Shown here: piece after piece, positions 48,901-57,734 of the stretch
Numbering within the stretch: the stretch's first letter is position 1
How the letters are laid out: every line of letters begins with the position of its first letter
NCBI GenBank assembly: GCA_045130475.1
Contig: JBGUPU010000019.1
Span: 1-64,000, forward strand
Reading direction: 5' to 3'
DNA: 64,000 bases
DNA from: CAG-791 sp045130475
GTDB lineage: Bacteria > Bacillota > Clostridia > Lachnospirales > Lachnospiraceae
Position numbers and translations under genes: made by a program
The notes under the pieces: model-generated
Told to the model about the DNA's origin: nothing
Databases searched by the model: none
Seen by the model: the letters and a program-made list of their open reading frames with translations, nothing else

Positions 48901-50595
48901 TCACTCCACGTAGTCGTCAATTTCATCCCATACATCGTTCGTCTCAAGGCCCAGGCGCCACACGGCGACGCCCGCCAGATCGTACCCTTTCATCAGGTCC
49001 AGTTTGGTCTTGATGGATTTTTTATCTTCCAGCCAGATCTGGTAGAGCTTGGAGCCGGACTCTTTCTCGGCATAGTTCTGCCCCGCCGTGCTGTTCCACT
49101 CCTTTTTCATGCTGTGGTCTTTCATGAAATTCTTTGCTTCGACCATATCCAGGACCCTGCCCGACACTTCGCCGTTCTCCGTCGTCCAGCCGATGGTGTA
49201 GAAGGGAACGCCGTTGATCAGACGCTCGGCGGGCACATCCTGCAGAGCCTCGGTAATACCGTATTCTACATAGCCGATCGAGGCGACGCTTCCGGCCTCC
49301 GGGCTGCCCACGATATGCTCGTCATAGCCCATGATGATGACATAGTCCGCAAAGGCGGACTGCTCCGCCAGGTCATAGTGGTCGTTGTAATTGTAGGGCA
49401 CGTAATTGTTGATGGAAATATAAAGTCCGGCGCGGCGGCAGGCAATACAGATCTCCCGCACAAACTCGATAAAATCATAGACATCCGTCGGTTCCGCAAG
49501 ACCCTCAATATCCACATTGATGCCGTCCAGGTCAAAGGACTCCGCCTCCTCAATGAGGTTCTTGATCACCTTCTGCCTGCCCTCGAGCGTGTTGAGGAAT
49601 TTGGTATAGACAAAGAGGTCGTCATTCTGGAAGTTGTCCAGCACTCCCCAGACCTGGATGCCTTTATCATGCGCCTTTTTCACATAGGAACGGGAAGCCT
49701 TTACATTGATATCCCCGTCCTCGCTCTGCATGGTGAACCATGTCGGGGCCAGCACATTGATCCCCTTGGTACCCACAAGCATACCGTCGATCTCTTTGTT
49801 GCTGTCCGCAAAATAGGTCAGGTTCCAGGCGATGCAGATGCTCTTGCCCAGACTTCTGTACTGGGGCACATATTCCGGGACATCTGTCACCGGCTCCATC
49901 TCCTTTTCCCTCGTCTCGGACAGATACTTGTTCTCAACATATCCGTAATAGCCATCCGCTGTTTCGATCCGCGTCCAGTCATCCAGAGGATCCAGGATCA
50001 GGACTTCCGTCCCCTCCTCCACTGCAGCGATGATCGGGGCCTTCACCCCGCCGAGGGTACGCATATTGGTGCTGCCCTTGACCGTCGCCATCTTTTCCGT
50101 TCCCCACTTGTCACGCAGGACGACACGGTTGGGTCCCTCGTAAACACCGTAATAGAAATTGGTGAATTTACGTATATAGGGGAGGGCCACATAAACGGTA
50201 TCCCCTTCCTTGACAACCGGCGCATAGTCTTCCTTTGTCACGCCGTTCACATCGCTCTCCCAGCTCTTTTCTCCGAGCCTGGCGACAAACATTTCCTCCG
50301 GGAGACAGTAGATCAGAGTGTCGTCCTGGGTCCCGTAGTAGAACCTGCTGTTGAGCAGACTCCGGACAGTCTCGAGATCCATGTAGCACTCCCCGTCAAA
50401 GCGGCGCGCATGCATCTCCGAAACAAGATTCTCATAAATGATCGGAAAATCATCTTCGTCCTGGACACCGTAATACTCGTCGAGATCCGCTCTCTTATCG
50501 GTGTACATATAGTGGTCGTAATAAAGCTTGAAAAAAACACCTCCCATGACAAGAAGTAAAAGAATCGTGATAAAATAGGGAACCGCTTTTTTCAT
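48901..50595 (-). CDS. membrane-anchored SH3-domain / GH18-family hydrolase-like protein
   Basis: A 564-residue protein. An N-terminal membrane helix (about 3-22) anchors it outside the cell. A copper-amine-oxidase-like/SH3b region spans about 60-245, with a clear SH3b segment (A-T-V-K-G-S-T-N-M-R, then W-T-R-I-E-T-A-D-G-Y-Y-G-Y-V-E-N-K-Y-L) near 165-230. A GH18 barrel follows, with L-D-G-I-N-V-D-I-E-G near 361: the catalytic Glu is kept while the third Asp of D-x-x-D-x-D-x-E is Asn, as in spore-cortex and peptidoglycan YaaH/SleL-like enzymes. It likely acts on cell-wall glycans. Start 50595 follows AAGAGGCC. Confidence 0.85.
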   Translation of the reverse strand: MKKAVPYFITILLLLVMGGVFFKLYYDHYMYTDKRADLDEYYGVQDEDDFPIIYENLVSEMHARRFDGECYMDLETVRSLLNSRFYYGTQDDTLIYCLPEEMFVARLGEKSWESDVNGVTKEDYAPVVKEGDTVYVALPYIRKFTNFYYGVYEGPNRVVLRDKWGTEKMATVKGSTNMRTLGGVKAPIIAAVEEGTEVLILDPLDDWTRIETADGYYGYVENKYLSETREKEMEPVTDVPEYVPQYRSLGKSICIAWNLTYFADSNKEIDGMLVGTKGINVLAPTWFTMQSEDGDINVKASRSYVKKAHDKGIQVWGVLDNFQNDDLFVYTKFLNTLEGRQKVIKNLIEEAESFDLDGINVDIEGLAEPTDVYDFIEFVREICIACRRAGLYISINNYVPYNYNDHYDLAEQSAFADYVIIMGYDEHIVGSPEAGSVASIGYVEYGITEALQDVPAERLINGVPFYTIGWTTENGEVSGRVLDMVEAKNFMKDHSMKKEWNSTAGQNYAEKESGSKLYQIWLEDKKSIKTKLDLMKGYDLAGVAVWRLGLETNDVWDEIDDYVE

Positions 50596-51542
50596 TCGTG
50601 GCCTCTTTTCTGATGTGATGCTTACTTTCCGACCGGGATGACACTTCATTGTCACTTATACCCGCTGACAGTTTCAGAGCCTGTCTCCCCAGGTCTCCCT
50701 CTGTACAGTGCTGAAGGCATAATACAAAGTAATTATATCACAAGCATGGAACATAGAAAAGACAGGCAGCAGGGACTTCCAAATCCCAAATCCTGAGCCT
50801 TCGCGGTTACGTCTCTGCACCGGTGCCGGTCTGCCGGCCCTTTGCGGCTGTCCCTGCACAGACGTAAAAGCCTGCCTGCCGTGCGTCTCCCGCACAGGGC
50901 AAAGCGCGCCGGTCTGTAACGCTCTGCAGACCGGACGGCAGGACAGGCTCTCCCGGAGATATGTTATTATGATCTGACTGATAGAGTTTATTTCAGAGAC
51001 AGTCGGTCCTGTTCCCCGGAGGGAACTGCAGGATCGCATGACAGAAATGGTCAAATCGGGGCTTGAGAACACAGGAGTATACTCCGTGGAATTATATCCC
51101 TTTCTTCCTCCCCCGGCCCTGCAGGACTGTATCGAAACCTCTTTTAGGAATAGTTATTCATTCTGACAGAACAATGTGTTCTGTGCGTTCTGTATACAGT
51201 TAAGTACACCATCTTCATGAACAGTCGGATTTAAGTCATATACTGTGTGTATTTACGCGGGTTTAAACCAGGAAAGTACTGTACCTGTCAAGGCAAAGTA
51301 CATAACTCAGATTGATTCTTCACTATGAAAATATTTAAATATTCAAAACCTGAAAAACAAAAATCCTTCTGCCGATCGTCAAGTCTGCCCTCCTTTCTGA
51401 TACTTTCACGCGTCCCTTGCAGGACAGGAATATTTTAAAAGATGAATTTATTCATTTCAATAGTATCAAAACTCTAAAATACTAAACTTGCTATTCTTGT
51501 CGAATTCGCATAACCCCCGGATGCGATTAGTGAAATGAGGGC
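50596..51542. other. gene-poor region with a complex RNA-like fold
   Basis: About 950 bases without a convincing gene. On the minus strand a TATAAT (50732-50737) may be the GH18 promoter. At 50869-50949 a 14-bp stem with one bulged base (AGCCTGCCTGCCGT with its partner ending at 50949) encloses two hairpins, one GCG/CGC (50883-50893) and one CCGGTCTG/CAGACCGG (50909-50934). This is stronger structure than expected by chance. 51180-51540 is A/T-rich and I see nothing in it. Confidence 0.55.
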
Positions 51543-51570
51543 TTGACGCTTTGCCCCGCACAGTTATACC
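51543..51570 (+). promoter_or_regulatory. mecA promoter
   Basis: TTGACG (51543-51548), 16 bases, TATACC (51565-51570). The start site would be near 51577, which rules out an ATG at 51571 as the mecA start and supports 51655. Confidence 0.6.
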
Positions 51571-51654
51571 ATGAACTCAGACAGCGGAAAACGGAGTCCG
51601 GAGCAGCTGTGTAATACGGCTGCCCGCAGATTCAGGAGAGGTTCGGAAACAGGT

Positions 51655-52413
51655 ATGAGAATAGAAAAAGTCAGTGACAGTCAGATCCGGTGCTACCTCT
51701 CCAAAGAGGAAATGGAAAGCCGGCAGATAAAACTCAAAGAGCTGGCCTACGGAACGGAAAAGGCCAGGCGTCTCTTTCATGATCTGATGCAGGAGGCCTA
51801 CAAGCGCTTCGGATTCGAGGCAGAGAATATTCCGGTCATGGTCGAGGCGGTTCCTCTTCATGACGACAGCCTTGTGCTGATCGTCACCAAGGTTGATAAT
51901 CCCGAAGAGCTCGACACCCGCTTTTCCAGCTTCGCGCCCTCCGTCAAAAGCGGATCTTCCGATTCCGGACAGTCATCCTCCGCACTGGGACAGCTTCTGG
52001 ACGCCATCCGCAGGGAGATCGGAGATGACGGGCAGTCCTCCGCAGCAAAGAAGCCTGCCGGGAGCAGCGCTGCCTCTTCCGGTTCCGGGAAACCCGGCGC
52101 CATCCTTCCCGCCGCCGTCCATCTCTACACCTTCACAGCCCTTGGTCCCGCAGCGGACGCCGCCTGCCTTGCCGCCCCCTTCTTCAGCGGAAAGAGCGCG
52201 CTCTACCGGGATCCCGCGGATTCAAAATACTATCTGTTTCTCACTCCTGCGGAGGATACGGATTCCGCCGGTTTTACCAGAGCCCTGTCGACCTTTTCCG
52301 AATTCGGCAGCTCCGAGCCGATCACTCCTGCCCGAGAACAGTTTCTCCGCGAGCACTGCGAAGTCATCTGTGCCAAAAACGCCGTACAGAGCCTCGCGGA
52401 ACTCGGCGCCTGA
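51655..52413 (+). CDS. mecA: MecA-type ClpC adaptor protein
   Basis: A 252-residue adaptor that delivers substrates to the ClpCP protease. M-R-I-E-K-V-S-D-S-Q-I-R-C-Y-L-S at the start is the MecA N-terminal domain signature. A Ser/Gly/Ala-rich linker (about 105-150) joins it to the C-terminal ClpC-binding domain (L-Y-T-F near 161, Y-Y-L-F-L-T near 198, F-S-E-F-G near 220). In Bacillus it controls competence and biofilm regulators. I start it at 51655, where the MecA domain begins; the ribosome site is weak. A good terminator follows. Confidence 0.9.
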   Translation: MRIEKVSDSQIRCYLSKEEMESRQIKLKELAYGTEKARRLFHDLMQEAYKRFGFEAENIPVMVEAVPLHDDSLVLIVTKVDNPEELDTRFSSFAPSVKSGSSDSGQSSSALGQLLDAIRREIGDDGQSSAAKKPAGSSAASSGSGKPGAILPAAVHLYTFTALGPAADAACLAAPFFSGKSALYRDPADSKYYLFLTPAEDTDSAGFTRALSTFSEFGSSEPITPAREQFLREHCEVICAKNAVQSLAELGA

Positions 52414-52423
52414 CAGTCTCTTC

Positions 52424-52450
52424 AGCCCTGCTTTTATGCAGGGCTTTTTC
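52424..52450 (+). terminator. intrinsic terminator after mecA
   Basis: AGCCCTGC (52424-52431) pairs with GCAGGGCT (52438-52445) around TTTTAT, followed by TTTTC. Confidence 0.85.
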
Positions 52451-52692
52451 TATTCTTTATCACAAAGTACCCGCGGCTCCTGTCATGAGATACGCGCGCC
52501 GAAAAAGAAACCTGTCTCATCGCAGGGCACAGGACCTGCAGACAGGTGCCGGATATCCTTTTCAGAAATAATAACGAATAAAAGCCATATATAATGGAAA
52601 CTTTTTTATTAATATCTCCCAAAAGTTAGTTACTATTAACCTTGTTTTTCGTACATTTTAAATGAATATTTTTGTGTACAATCCGCCAAATC

Positions 52693-52726
52693 ACATTGCA
52701 ATTTTTATAGTGCAATGTTAACATTA
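52693..52726. promoter_or_regulatory. paired palindromes upstream of nifJ
   Basis: ACATTGCA (52693-52700) and TGCAATGT (52711-52718) are an inverted repeat with a 10-base spacer, overlapping the 12-base palindrome AATGTTAACATT (52715-52726). A possible -10 box TACAAT lies just upstream (about 52675-52680), so this could be an operator at the nifJ start site. Confidence 0.45.
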
Positions 52727-52815
52727 ATATGCTGGATCCACTCACGGAGCATGTATTCTGCGCACGTGTGTGTCTTTAGGCTGTTTATAATTCTCAGTCT
52801 CATGATGTCGCAGAA

Positions 52816-52987
52816 GGCTTCCCGAAGGAGGCCGGAGTGCACAGGATCTGAGGGGGATTCGTAAGCCAGACCATGTTTTGGGCGGCAGGGGAACATCTGT
52901 ATCCCAGTAGTTTCTCAGGTGGTACCAGCAAATCCGGAACATGCGTTTGCTGCTTCTTCACAAGTTTATGAACAATGCGGTAACCGC
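52816..52987 (+). ncRNA. structured leader RNA of nifJ, class unknown
   Basis: Several stems line up before nifJ: GGCTTCC-CGAA-GGAGGCC (52816-52833); a nested set CTGAG/CTCAG (52848-52852/52914-52918), GGGAT/ATCCC (52854-52858/52901-52905) and ATGTT/AACAT (52873-52877/52892-52896); CAGCAAA/TTTGCTG (52926-52932/52946-52952); and GCGG/CCGC (52977-52987). No terminator follows. I cannot match it to a known riboswitch class. 52451-52690 holds no gene I can support. Confidence 0.5.
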
Positions 52988-53012
52988 TTCACAAGTATAG
53001 GAGGACAATGTA

Positions 53013-56000
53013 ATGGCAAGAAAGTTTCTCACCATGGATGGTAACGAAGCTGCTGCACACGCCGCGTATGCGTATACAGAAGTAGCTACCATCTATCCCA
53101 TCACTCCTTCATCTGTCATGCCTGAGCATGTCGATGAGTGGGCAACAGCAGGAAGAAAGAACATTTTCGGTCAGAAGGTTCAGGTTACAGAGATGCAGTC
53201 TGAAGCAGGCGCAGCAGGCGCTGTTCACGGCTCCATCGCAGCCGGTGCTATGACCTCTACTTTCACAGCATCCCAGGGTCTTCTGCTGATGATCCCGAAC
53301 CTTTACAAGATCGCCGGTGAAGGTCTTCCGGCTGTCTGCAATGTCGCAGCACGTGCTGTCTGTTCCCACGCGCTGAACATCTTCGGTGATCACTCCGACG
53401 TCTACGCTGCCCGTCAGTCCGGATGTGCAATGCTCTGCGAGTCCAGCGTACAGGAAGTTATGGACCTGACCCCCGTTGCATATTGTGCAGCAGTCAAGGG
53501 CAAACTTCCTTTCATCAACTTCTTTGATGGTTTCCGTACCTCTCACGAGATCCAGAAGATCCAGATCTGGGATTATGAAGATCTCAACGACCTGATCGAC
53601 CATGAGGCGATTGCCGAGTTCCGCCGCAACTGCCTGAACCCGACACATCCCCGTCAGATGGGTTCCGCTCAGAACCCCGACATCTTCTTCCAGACCCGTG
53701 AGGCCTGCAACCCTTACTACGATGCAATGCCCGCGATCGTCCAGGAGTACATGGACAAAGTCAATGCCAAGATCGGCACAGACTACAAGCTGTTCAACTA
53801 CTACGGCGCTCCCGATGCTGAGAAGATCATCATCGCTATGGGTTCCGTCAACGAGACCATTGAAGAGACCATCGATTACCTCGCTGCCAAGGGCGAGAAA
53901 GTCGGCGTAGTCAAGGTCCGTCTGTACAGACCTTTCTGCACCGAGGCATTCCTCGCAGCTATCCCCGACAGCGTGAAGCAGATCTCCGTCCTCGACAGGA
54001 CCAAAGAGCCCGGCTCCATCGGCGAGCCTCTGGCACTGGATGTCAAGGCTGCTCTGGCTGATTCCAAGTTCAAGGATGTTCCCGTGTTCTCCGGCCGTTA
54101 TGGTCTTGGTTCCAAGGACACCACTCCTGCTCAGATCATCGCAGTCTACAACAACAATACCAAGAAGACCTTCACCATCGGTATCACGGACGATGTCACA
54201 AATCTGTCCCTCGATTCCGGCAAGGAAATCGTCACAACTCCCGAAGGCACAATCTGCTGCAAGTTCTGGGGTCTGGGCGCAGACGGTACTGTCGGTGCCA
54301 ACAAGAACTCCATCAAGATCATCGGCGACAACACCGACATGTATGCACAGGCATACTTTGATTATGACTCCAAGAAGTCCGGCGGTGTCACAATGTCTCA
54401 CCTCCGCTTCGGCAAGAAGCCCATTAAGTCCACCTATCTGGTACGCCAGGCGAACTTCGTTGCATGCCACAACCCTGCATACATCCGCAAGTTCAACATG
54501 TCCCAGGAGCTGGTCGACGGCGGCACATTCCTGCTGAACTGCAGCTGGGGCGATCCGGAAGGCCTTGAGACCCACCTTCCTCCTCAGGTCAAGCGCTTCA
54601 TCCACGACCACAACATTCAGTTCTACACCATCGACGGTGTCAAGATCGGTATCGAGACCGGCATGGGCCCGACCAGGATCAACACCATCCTTCAGTCCGC
54701 ATTCTTCAAACTCGCCAACATCATCCCTGAGGAAGAGGCGATCAAGTTCATGAAGGCTGCTGCTCAGAAGACCTACGGCCGCAAGGGTCAGGACGTTGTC
54801 GAGAAGAACTGGAAAGCTATCGATGCCGGCGCTCAGAACGTCGTCAAGGTAGATGTTCCCGACAGCTGGGGCCAGGCTGAAGGCGAAGAGTATGATATCT
54901 CCATCGCTTCCGGCGATCGTCAGGACGTCGTTGATTTCGTCAACAACATCCAGGCTAAGGTCAACGGCCAGGAAGGCAACAAGATTCCTGTATCCGTTGT
55001 TTCCACATACTATGAAGGATCCACTCCTTCCGGCGCTGCTGCATTCGAGAAGCGCGGTATCGCTGTCAACGTTCCCGTATGGGCAGCAGACAACTGCATC
55101 CAGTGCACATTCTGCTCTTATGTATGCCCTCACGCTGCAATCCGTCCTATGGCTCTGACCGAGGAAGAGGCTGCCAAGCTTCCTGAAGGCACAGTTACTC
55201 TTGACCTCATGGGCATGCCCGGATACAAGTTCGCGATCGTTGTTTCCTCTCTCGACTGCACAGGCTGCGGAAGCTGCGCAAATGTCTGCCCTGGCAAGAA
55301 GGGCAACAAGGCTCTGAACATGACCCGTCTGGAAGAGGGCATGGCACAGCCCAACGAGCAGGAAGCTTTCAACGTCGCTGTCAAGTTCCCGATCAAGAAG
55401 GACGTCGTTGCGAAGTTCAAAGAGACCACTGTCAAGGGCTCCCAGTTCAAGCAGCCCCTGCTTGAGTTCTCCGGCGCTTGCGCAGGCTGCGGTGAGACAC
55501 CTTATGCTAAGCTCATCACTCAGCTGTTCGGTGACAGAATGTACATCGCAAACGCAACAGGCTGCTCCTCCATCTGGGGCAACTCCTCTCCTTCTACTCC
55601 TTACACCGTGGATGAGAACGGAAATGGTCCTGCATGGTCCAACTCCCTGTTCGAAGATGCCGCTGAGTTCGGTTATGGTATGCTCCTTGCAAACCAGGCA
55701 CTCCGTGACAACCTGAAAGCCAAGGTTGAGGCTGTTGCTGAGACCGCTGGCGATGCTGTCAAGGCAGCCGCTGACAAGTGGATCGAGACCTTCTCCATCG
55801 GTGCCGAGAACGGCTCCGCAACAGACGCTCTGGTCGCTGCTCTCGAGGCAGACGGCTCTGACGCTGCAAAGGATATCCTTGAGCAGAAGCAGTTCCTGGC
55901 CAAGAAGTCCCAGTGGGTCTTCGGTGGTGACGGCTGGGCATTCGATATCGGCTACGGCGGTGTCGACCACATCCTCGCTTCCGGCAAGGACATCAACGTA

Positions 56001-56555
56001 TTCTGCTTCAACACAGAAGTTTACTCCAACACAGGCGGTCAGTCCTCCAAGGCTACTCCTATCGGCGCAGTCGCACAGTTCGCTGCAGGCGGTAAGGAAG
56101 TCAAGCAGAAAGACCTGGCTGCAATGGCTATGAGCTATGGCTATGTATATGTCGCACAGATCTCCATGGGCGCTGACAGAAATCAGTGCATCAAGGCGAT
56201 CGCTGAGGCTGAGGCATATCCCGGACCTTCGCTCATCATCGCATACGCACCTTGCATCAACCACGGTATCAAGAAGGGCATGAACAAGGTTCAGGACGAA
56301 GAGAAACTGGCTGTTACAACCGGTTACTGGAACCTGTTCCGCTTCAACCCTGCAGGCGGCGCGAAGAAGTTCTTCCTCGACAGCAAGCCCGCTACTGATG
56401 ATTACCAGGCATTCCTGAACGGCGAAGTTCGTTACATGTCCCTGAAGAAGGCTAATCCGGCCAACGCAGAGAGAATGTATGCAGAGAACGAAGCCAATGC
56501 GAAGGCTCACTACGAGTACCTGAGCAAACTGGGCGCTCTGTACAACGAAGAGTAA
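53013..56555 (+). CDS. nifJ: pyruvate:ferredoxin (flavodoxin) oxidoreductase
   Basis: An 1180-residue single-chain PFOR that converts pyruvate and CoA to acetyl-CoA and CO2 and reduces ferredoxin. Domains in order: pyruvate-binding I (G-N-E-A-A-A-H-A-A-Y near 10, Y-P-I-T-P-S-S near 29), domain II, the gamma domain (A-D-G-T-V-G-A-N-K near 426), a 2[4Fe-4S] domain (C-I-Q-C-T-F-C-S-Y-V-C-P near 695 and C-T-G-C-G-S-C-A-N-V-C-P near 748), and the TPP domain with C-A-G-C-G-E-T-P near 823 and G-D-G-W-A-F-D-I-G-Y-G-G near 970. Strong codon bias suggests very high expression. AGGAGG precedes the ATG. A ferredoxin gene follows. Confidence 0.97.
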   Translation: MARKFLTMDGNEAAAHAAYAYTEVATIYPITPSSVMPEHVDEWATAGRKNIFGQKVQVTEMQSEAGAAGAVHGSIAAGAMTSTFTASQGLLLMIPNLYKIAGEGLPAVCNVAARAVCSHALNIFGDHSDVYAARQSGCAMLCESSVQEVMDLTPVAYCAAVKGKLPFINFFDGFRTSHEIQKIQIWDYEDLNDLIDHEAIAEFRRNCLNPTHPRQMGSAQNPDIFFQTREACNPYYDAMPAIVQEYMDKVNAKIGTDYKLFNYYGAPDAEKIIIAMGSVNETIEETIDYLAAKGEKVGVVKVRLYRPFCTEAFLAAIPDSVKQISVLDRTKEPGSIGEPLALDVKAALADSKFKDVPVFSGRYGLGSKDTTPAQIIAVYNNNTKKTFTIGITDDVTNLSLDSGKEIVTTPEGTICCKFWGLGADGTVGANKNSIKIIGDNTDMYAQAYFDYDSKKSGGVTMSHLRFGKKPIKSTYLVRQANFVACHNPAYIRKFNMSQELVDGGTFLLNCSWGDPEGLETHLPPQVKRFIHDHNIQFYTIDGVKIGIETGMGPTRINTILQSAFFKLANIIPEEEAIKFMKAAAQKTYGRKGQDVVEKNWKAIDAGAQNVVKVDVPDSWGQAEGEEYDISIASGDRQDVVDFVNNIQAKVNGQEGNKIPVSVVSTYYEGSTPSGAAAFEKRGIAVNVPVWAADNCIQCTFCSYVCPHAAIRPMALTEEEAAKLPEGTVTLDLMGMPGYKFAIVVSSLDCTGCGSCANVCPGKKGNKALNMTRLEEGMAQPNEQEAFNVAVKFPIKKDVVAKFKETTVKGSQFKQPLLEFSGACAGCGETPYAKLITQLFGDRMYIANATGCSSIWGNSSPSTPYTVDENGNGPAWSNSLFEDAAEFGYGMLLANQALRDNLKAKVEAVAETAGDAVKAAADKWIETFSIGAENGSATDALVAALEADGSDAAKDILEQKQFLAKKSQWVFGGDGWAFDIGYGGVDHILASGKDINVFCFNTEVYSNTGGQSSKATPIGAVAQFAAGGKEVKQKDLAAMAMSYGYVYVAQISMGADRNQCIKAIAEAEAYPGPSLIIAYAPCINHGIKKGMNKVQDEEKLAVTTGYWNLFRFNPAGGAKKFFLDSKPATDDYQAFLNGEVRYMSLKKANPANAERMYAENEANAKAHYEYLSKLGALYNEE

Positions 56556-56655
56556 TTCAGGCCGGATCACAGACAGCTTAATGCTGTTGGCTGACGGCAG
56601 AATGCCGCGGGATTGAGAGGATGTGCCGGTAAAAACGATTTTATCGCTATATCGC

Positions 56656-56706
56656 AGAGGAGTTAATCCTGTATAATTAATTTCATATCATACAGGAAAA
56701 TCCTCT
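56656..56706 (+). terminator. inverted repeat after nifJ, abutting the ferredoxin promoter
   Basis: AGAGGA (56656-56661) with TCCTCT (56701-56706) and TCCTGTAT (56667-56674) with ATACAGGA (56690-56697) form a two-part stem. No U-run follows because the stem runs into the -35 box TTGACG. It may be a weak terminator or a protein-binding site. Confidence 0.45.
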
Positions 56707-56734
56707 TGACGCATTCTTAAAAAACCGCTATCAT
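56706..56734 (+). promoter_or_regulatory. ferredoxin promoter
   Basis: TTGACG (56706-56711), 17 bases, TATCAT (56729-56734). The expected start is near 56741, just before a long hairpin. Confidence 0.75.
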
Positions 56735-56746
56735 ATTACCTATAAC

Positions 56747-56783
56747 AAGCCACAGATCTGCACTTCGGTGTGGTCTGTGGCTT
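56747..56783 (+). promoter_or_regulatory. 5' hairpin of the ferredoxin mRNA
   Basis: AAGCCACAGA (56747-56756) pairs with TCTGTGGCTT (56774-56783), and TCTGCAC/GTGTGG continue the stem to a TTCG tetraloop with one bulge. It lies at the very 5' end of the transcript and has no U-run, so it is more likely an mRNA-stabilising element than a terminator. Confidence 0.6.
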
Positions 56784-56867
56784 GTGTCAGGATTAGGATA
56801 TTTAGTTTGTACTAACCCCTAAATTCATTATTTGTTGTATTTTAATACTCGAAAGGAGAACTACAAA

Positions 56868-57038
56868 ATGGCACGTGTTATTAATGATACCTGCATCAGC
56901 TGCGGCACTTGCGCTGCTTCCTGCCCCGTCGAAGCTATCTCCCAGGGCGACGCTCAGTACGAGATCGACGCAGATGCTTGCATCGATTGCGGTGCTTGCG
57001 AGGGTACATGTCCTGTCGGCGCTATCAGCGAGGCTTAA
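56868..57038 (+). CDS. 2[4Fe-4S] ferredoxin
   Basis: A 56-residue clostridial-type ferredoxin. Two complete cluster motifs are visible: C-I-S-C-G-T-C-A-A-S-C-P near residues 9-20 and C-I-D-C-G-A-C-E-G-T-C-P near 38-49. It is the natural electron acceptor of the NifJ enzyme encoded 312 bases upstream. GAAAGGAGAACTACAAA precedes the ATG; a longer in-frame reading from 56832 starts with a poor context. It has its own promoter and terminator, so it can be expressed beyond nifJ levels. Confidence 0.97.
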   Translation: MARVINDTCISCGTCAASCPVEAISQGDAQYEIDADACIDCGACEGTCPVGAISEA

Positions 57039-57120
57039 TTAATCAGAGCTGACTGATGGTGACTGTCTGTTTAACCTGCCTTCGTGCGGGTTAGGCAGAG
57101 GTGACATAAACGAACAAAAA

Positions 57121-57161
57121 ACAGCAGTCGGGAATTCATTTCCCGGCTGCTGTCTTTTTTT
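57121..57161. terminator. bidirectional terminator after ferredoxin
   Basis: ACAGCAGTCGGGAA (57121-57134) pairs with TTCCCGGCTGCTGT (57140-57153), with T-runs on both strands. It serves the ferredoxin gene and the convergent ACT gene. A smaller TAACC/GGTTA hairpin lies upstream at about 57072-57092. Confidence 0.88.
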
Positions 57162-57214
57162 GTTGTTTTACTGCAAAAAGTCCTGCAGGCATATGACATG
57201 CCCGTCAGACATCA

Positions 57215-57652
57215 TTACTTGAACATACCTTCCATGTCTTCATGGCAAAGGGGACGCAGGCCGTTGGCTGTGAGGATCCTGATCGCGGCTTCGTTGTCCG
57301 CGACACGGAAGATCATGCATGCGCTGTTGGCCTTTTTGGCCAGGAAGGCATAGGAATACTCAAGATTGATCCCATTGTCTCCAAGCAGGTTCAAAACGTT
57401 GACCAGGGCTCCGGGCTTGTCCTCAAAGACGATCGCAAGCACCGGAGTGAGGGAGCATACATATCCCTCCTCCTTCAGGATCTGAACTGTCTTAAAGGGA
57501 TCGTCAACGATCACACGGACAATGCCGAAATCCTCCGTCTCCGCAAGAGACAGAGCACGCAGATCAATCTCGTTGTTCTGCAGGATTTTCGTAAAAGCTG
57601 CAAGTGCGCCCGGCTTGTTTTCCAGGAAAGCCGAAATCTGTTTTACTGTCAT
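57215..57652 (-). CDS. tandem ACT-domain protein
   Basis: A 145-residue protein with two ACT folds: Q-I-S-A-F-L-E-N-K-P-G-A-L-A near residue 5-18 and A-I-V-F-E-D-K-P-G-A-L-V-N-V near 73-86. ACT domains bind amino acids. Proteins of this form sit next to phenylacetate-CoA ligase and indolepyruvate oxidoreductase in many anaerobes and are thought to sense aromatic or branched amino acids. GGGAGGTAGGAG precedes the ATG. It is 82 bases downstream of paaK on the same strand. Confidence 0.9.
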   Translation of the reverse strand: MTVKQISAFLENKPGALAAFTKILQNNEIDLRALSLAETEDFGIVRVIVDDPFKTVQILKEEGYVCSLTPVLAIVFEDKPGALVNVLNLLGDNGINLEYSYAFLAKKANSACMIFRVADNEAAIRILTANGLRPLCHEDMEGMFK

Positions 57653-57734
57653 CTCCTACCTCCCTTTTAAAAACTATTATCTGTTTGTACTGTTCTGCTA
57701 CATTATTTTGTTCTGTTCTGCTGCATTATGATGC

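Noticed and set aside
49114..50559. A 481-codon frame antisense to the GH18 gene
   Set aside because: The minus-strand protein has clear SH3b and GH18 motifs; the antisense frame has none.
50674..51072. A 132-codon minus-strand frame in the same gap
   Set aside because: It overlaps the structured RNA region, lacks a ribosome site and has a composition unlike the neighbours; the open frame probably follows from high G+C.
51038..51169. A 43-codon plus-strand frame in the gap before mecA
   Set aside because: A weak AGGA precedes the ATG, but the peptide resembles nothing I know, and there is no clear promoter or terminator.
52918..52926. GGTGGTACC resembling the T-box bulge
   Set aside because: The T-box stem I specifier loop and the terminator/antiterminator pair are missing, and nifJ is not a T-box target.
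52705..52942. Two short minus-strand frames upstream of nifJ
   Set aside because: No ribosome sites and no similarity I recognise; the sequence is better explained as the nifJ leader RNA.
53109..56570. An 1153-codon open frame antisense to the whole of nifJ
   Set aside because: NifJ is fully supported on the other strand. The antisense frame stays open because the highly biased codons of nifJ avoid the triplets that would read as stops in reverse. The antisense protein has no recognisable domain or ribosome site.
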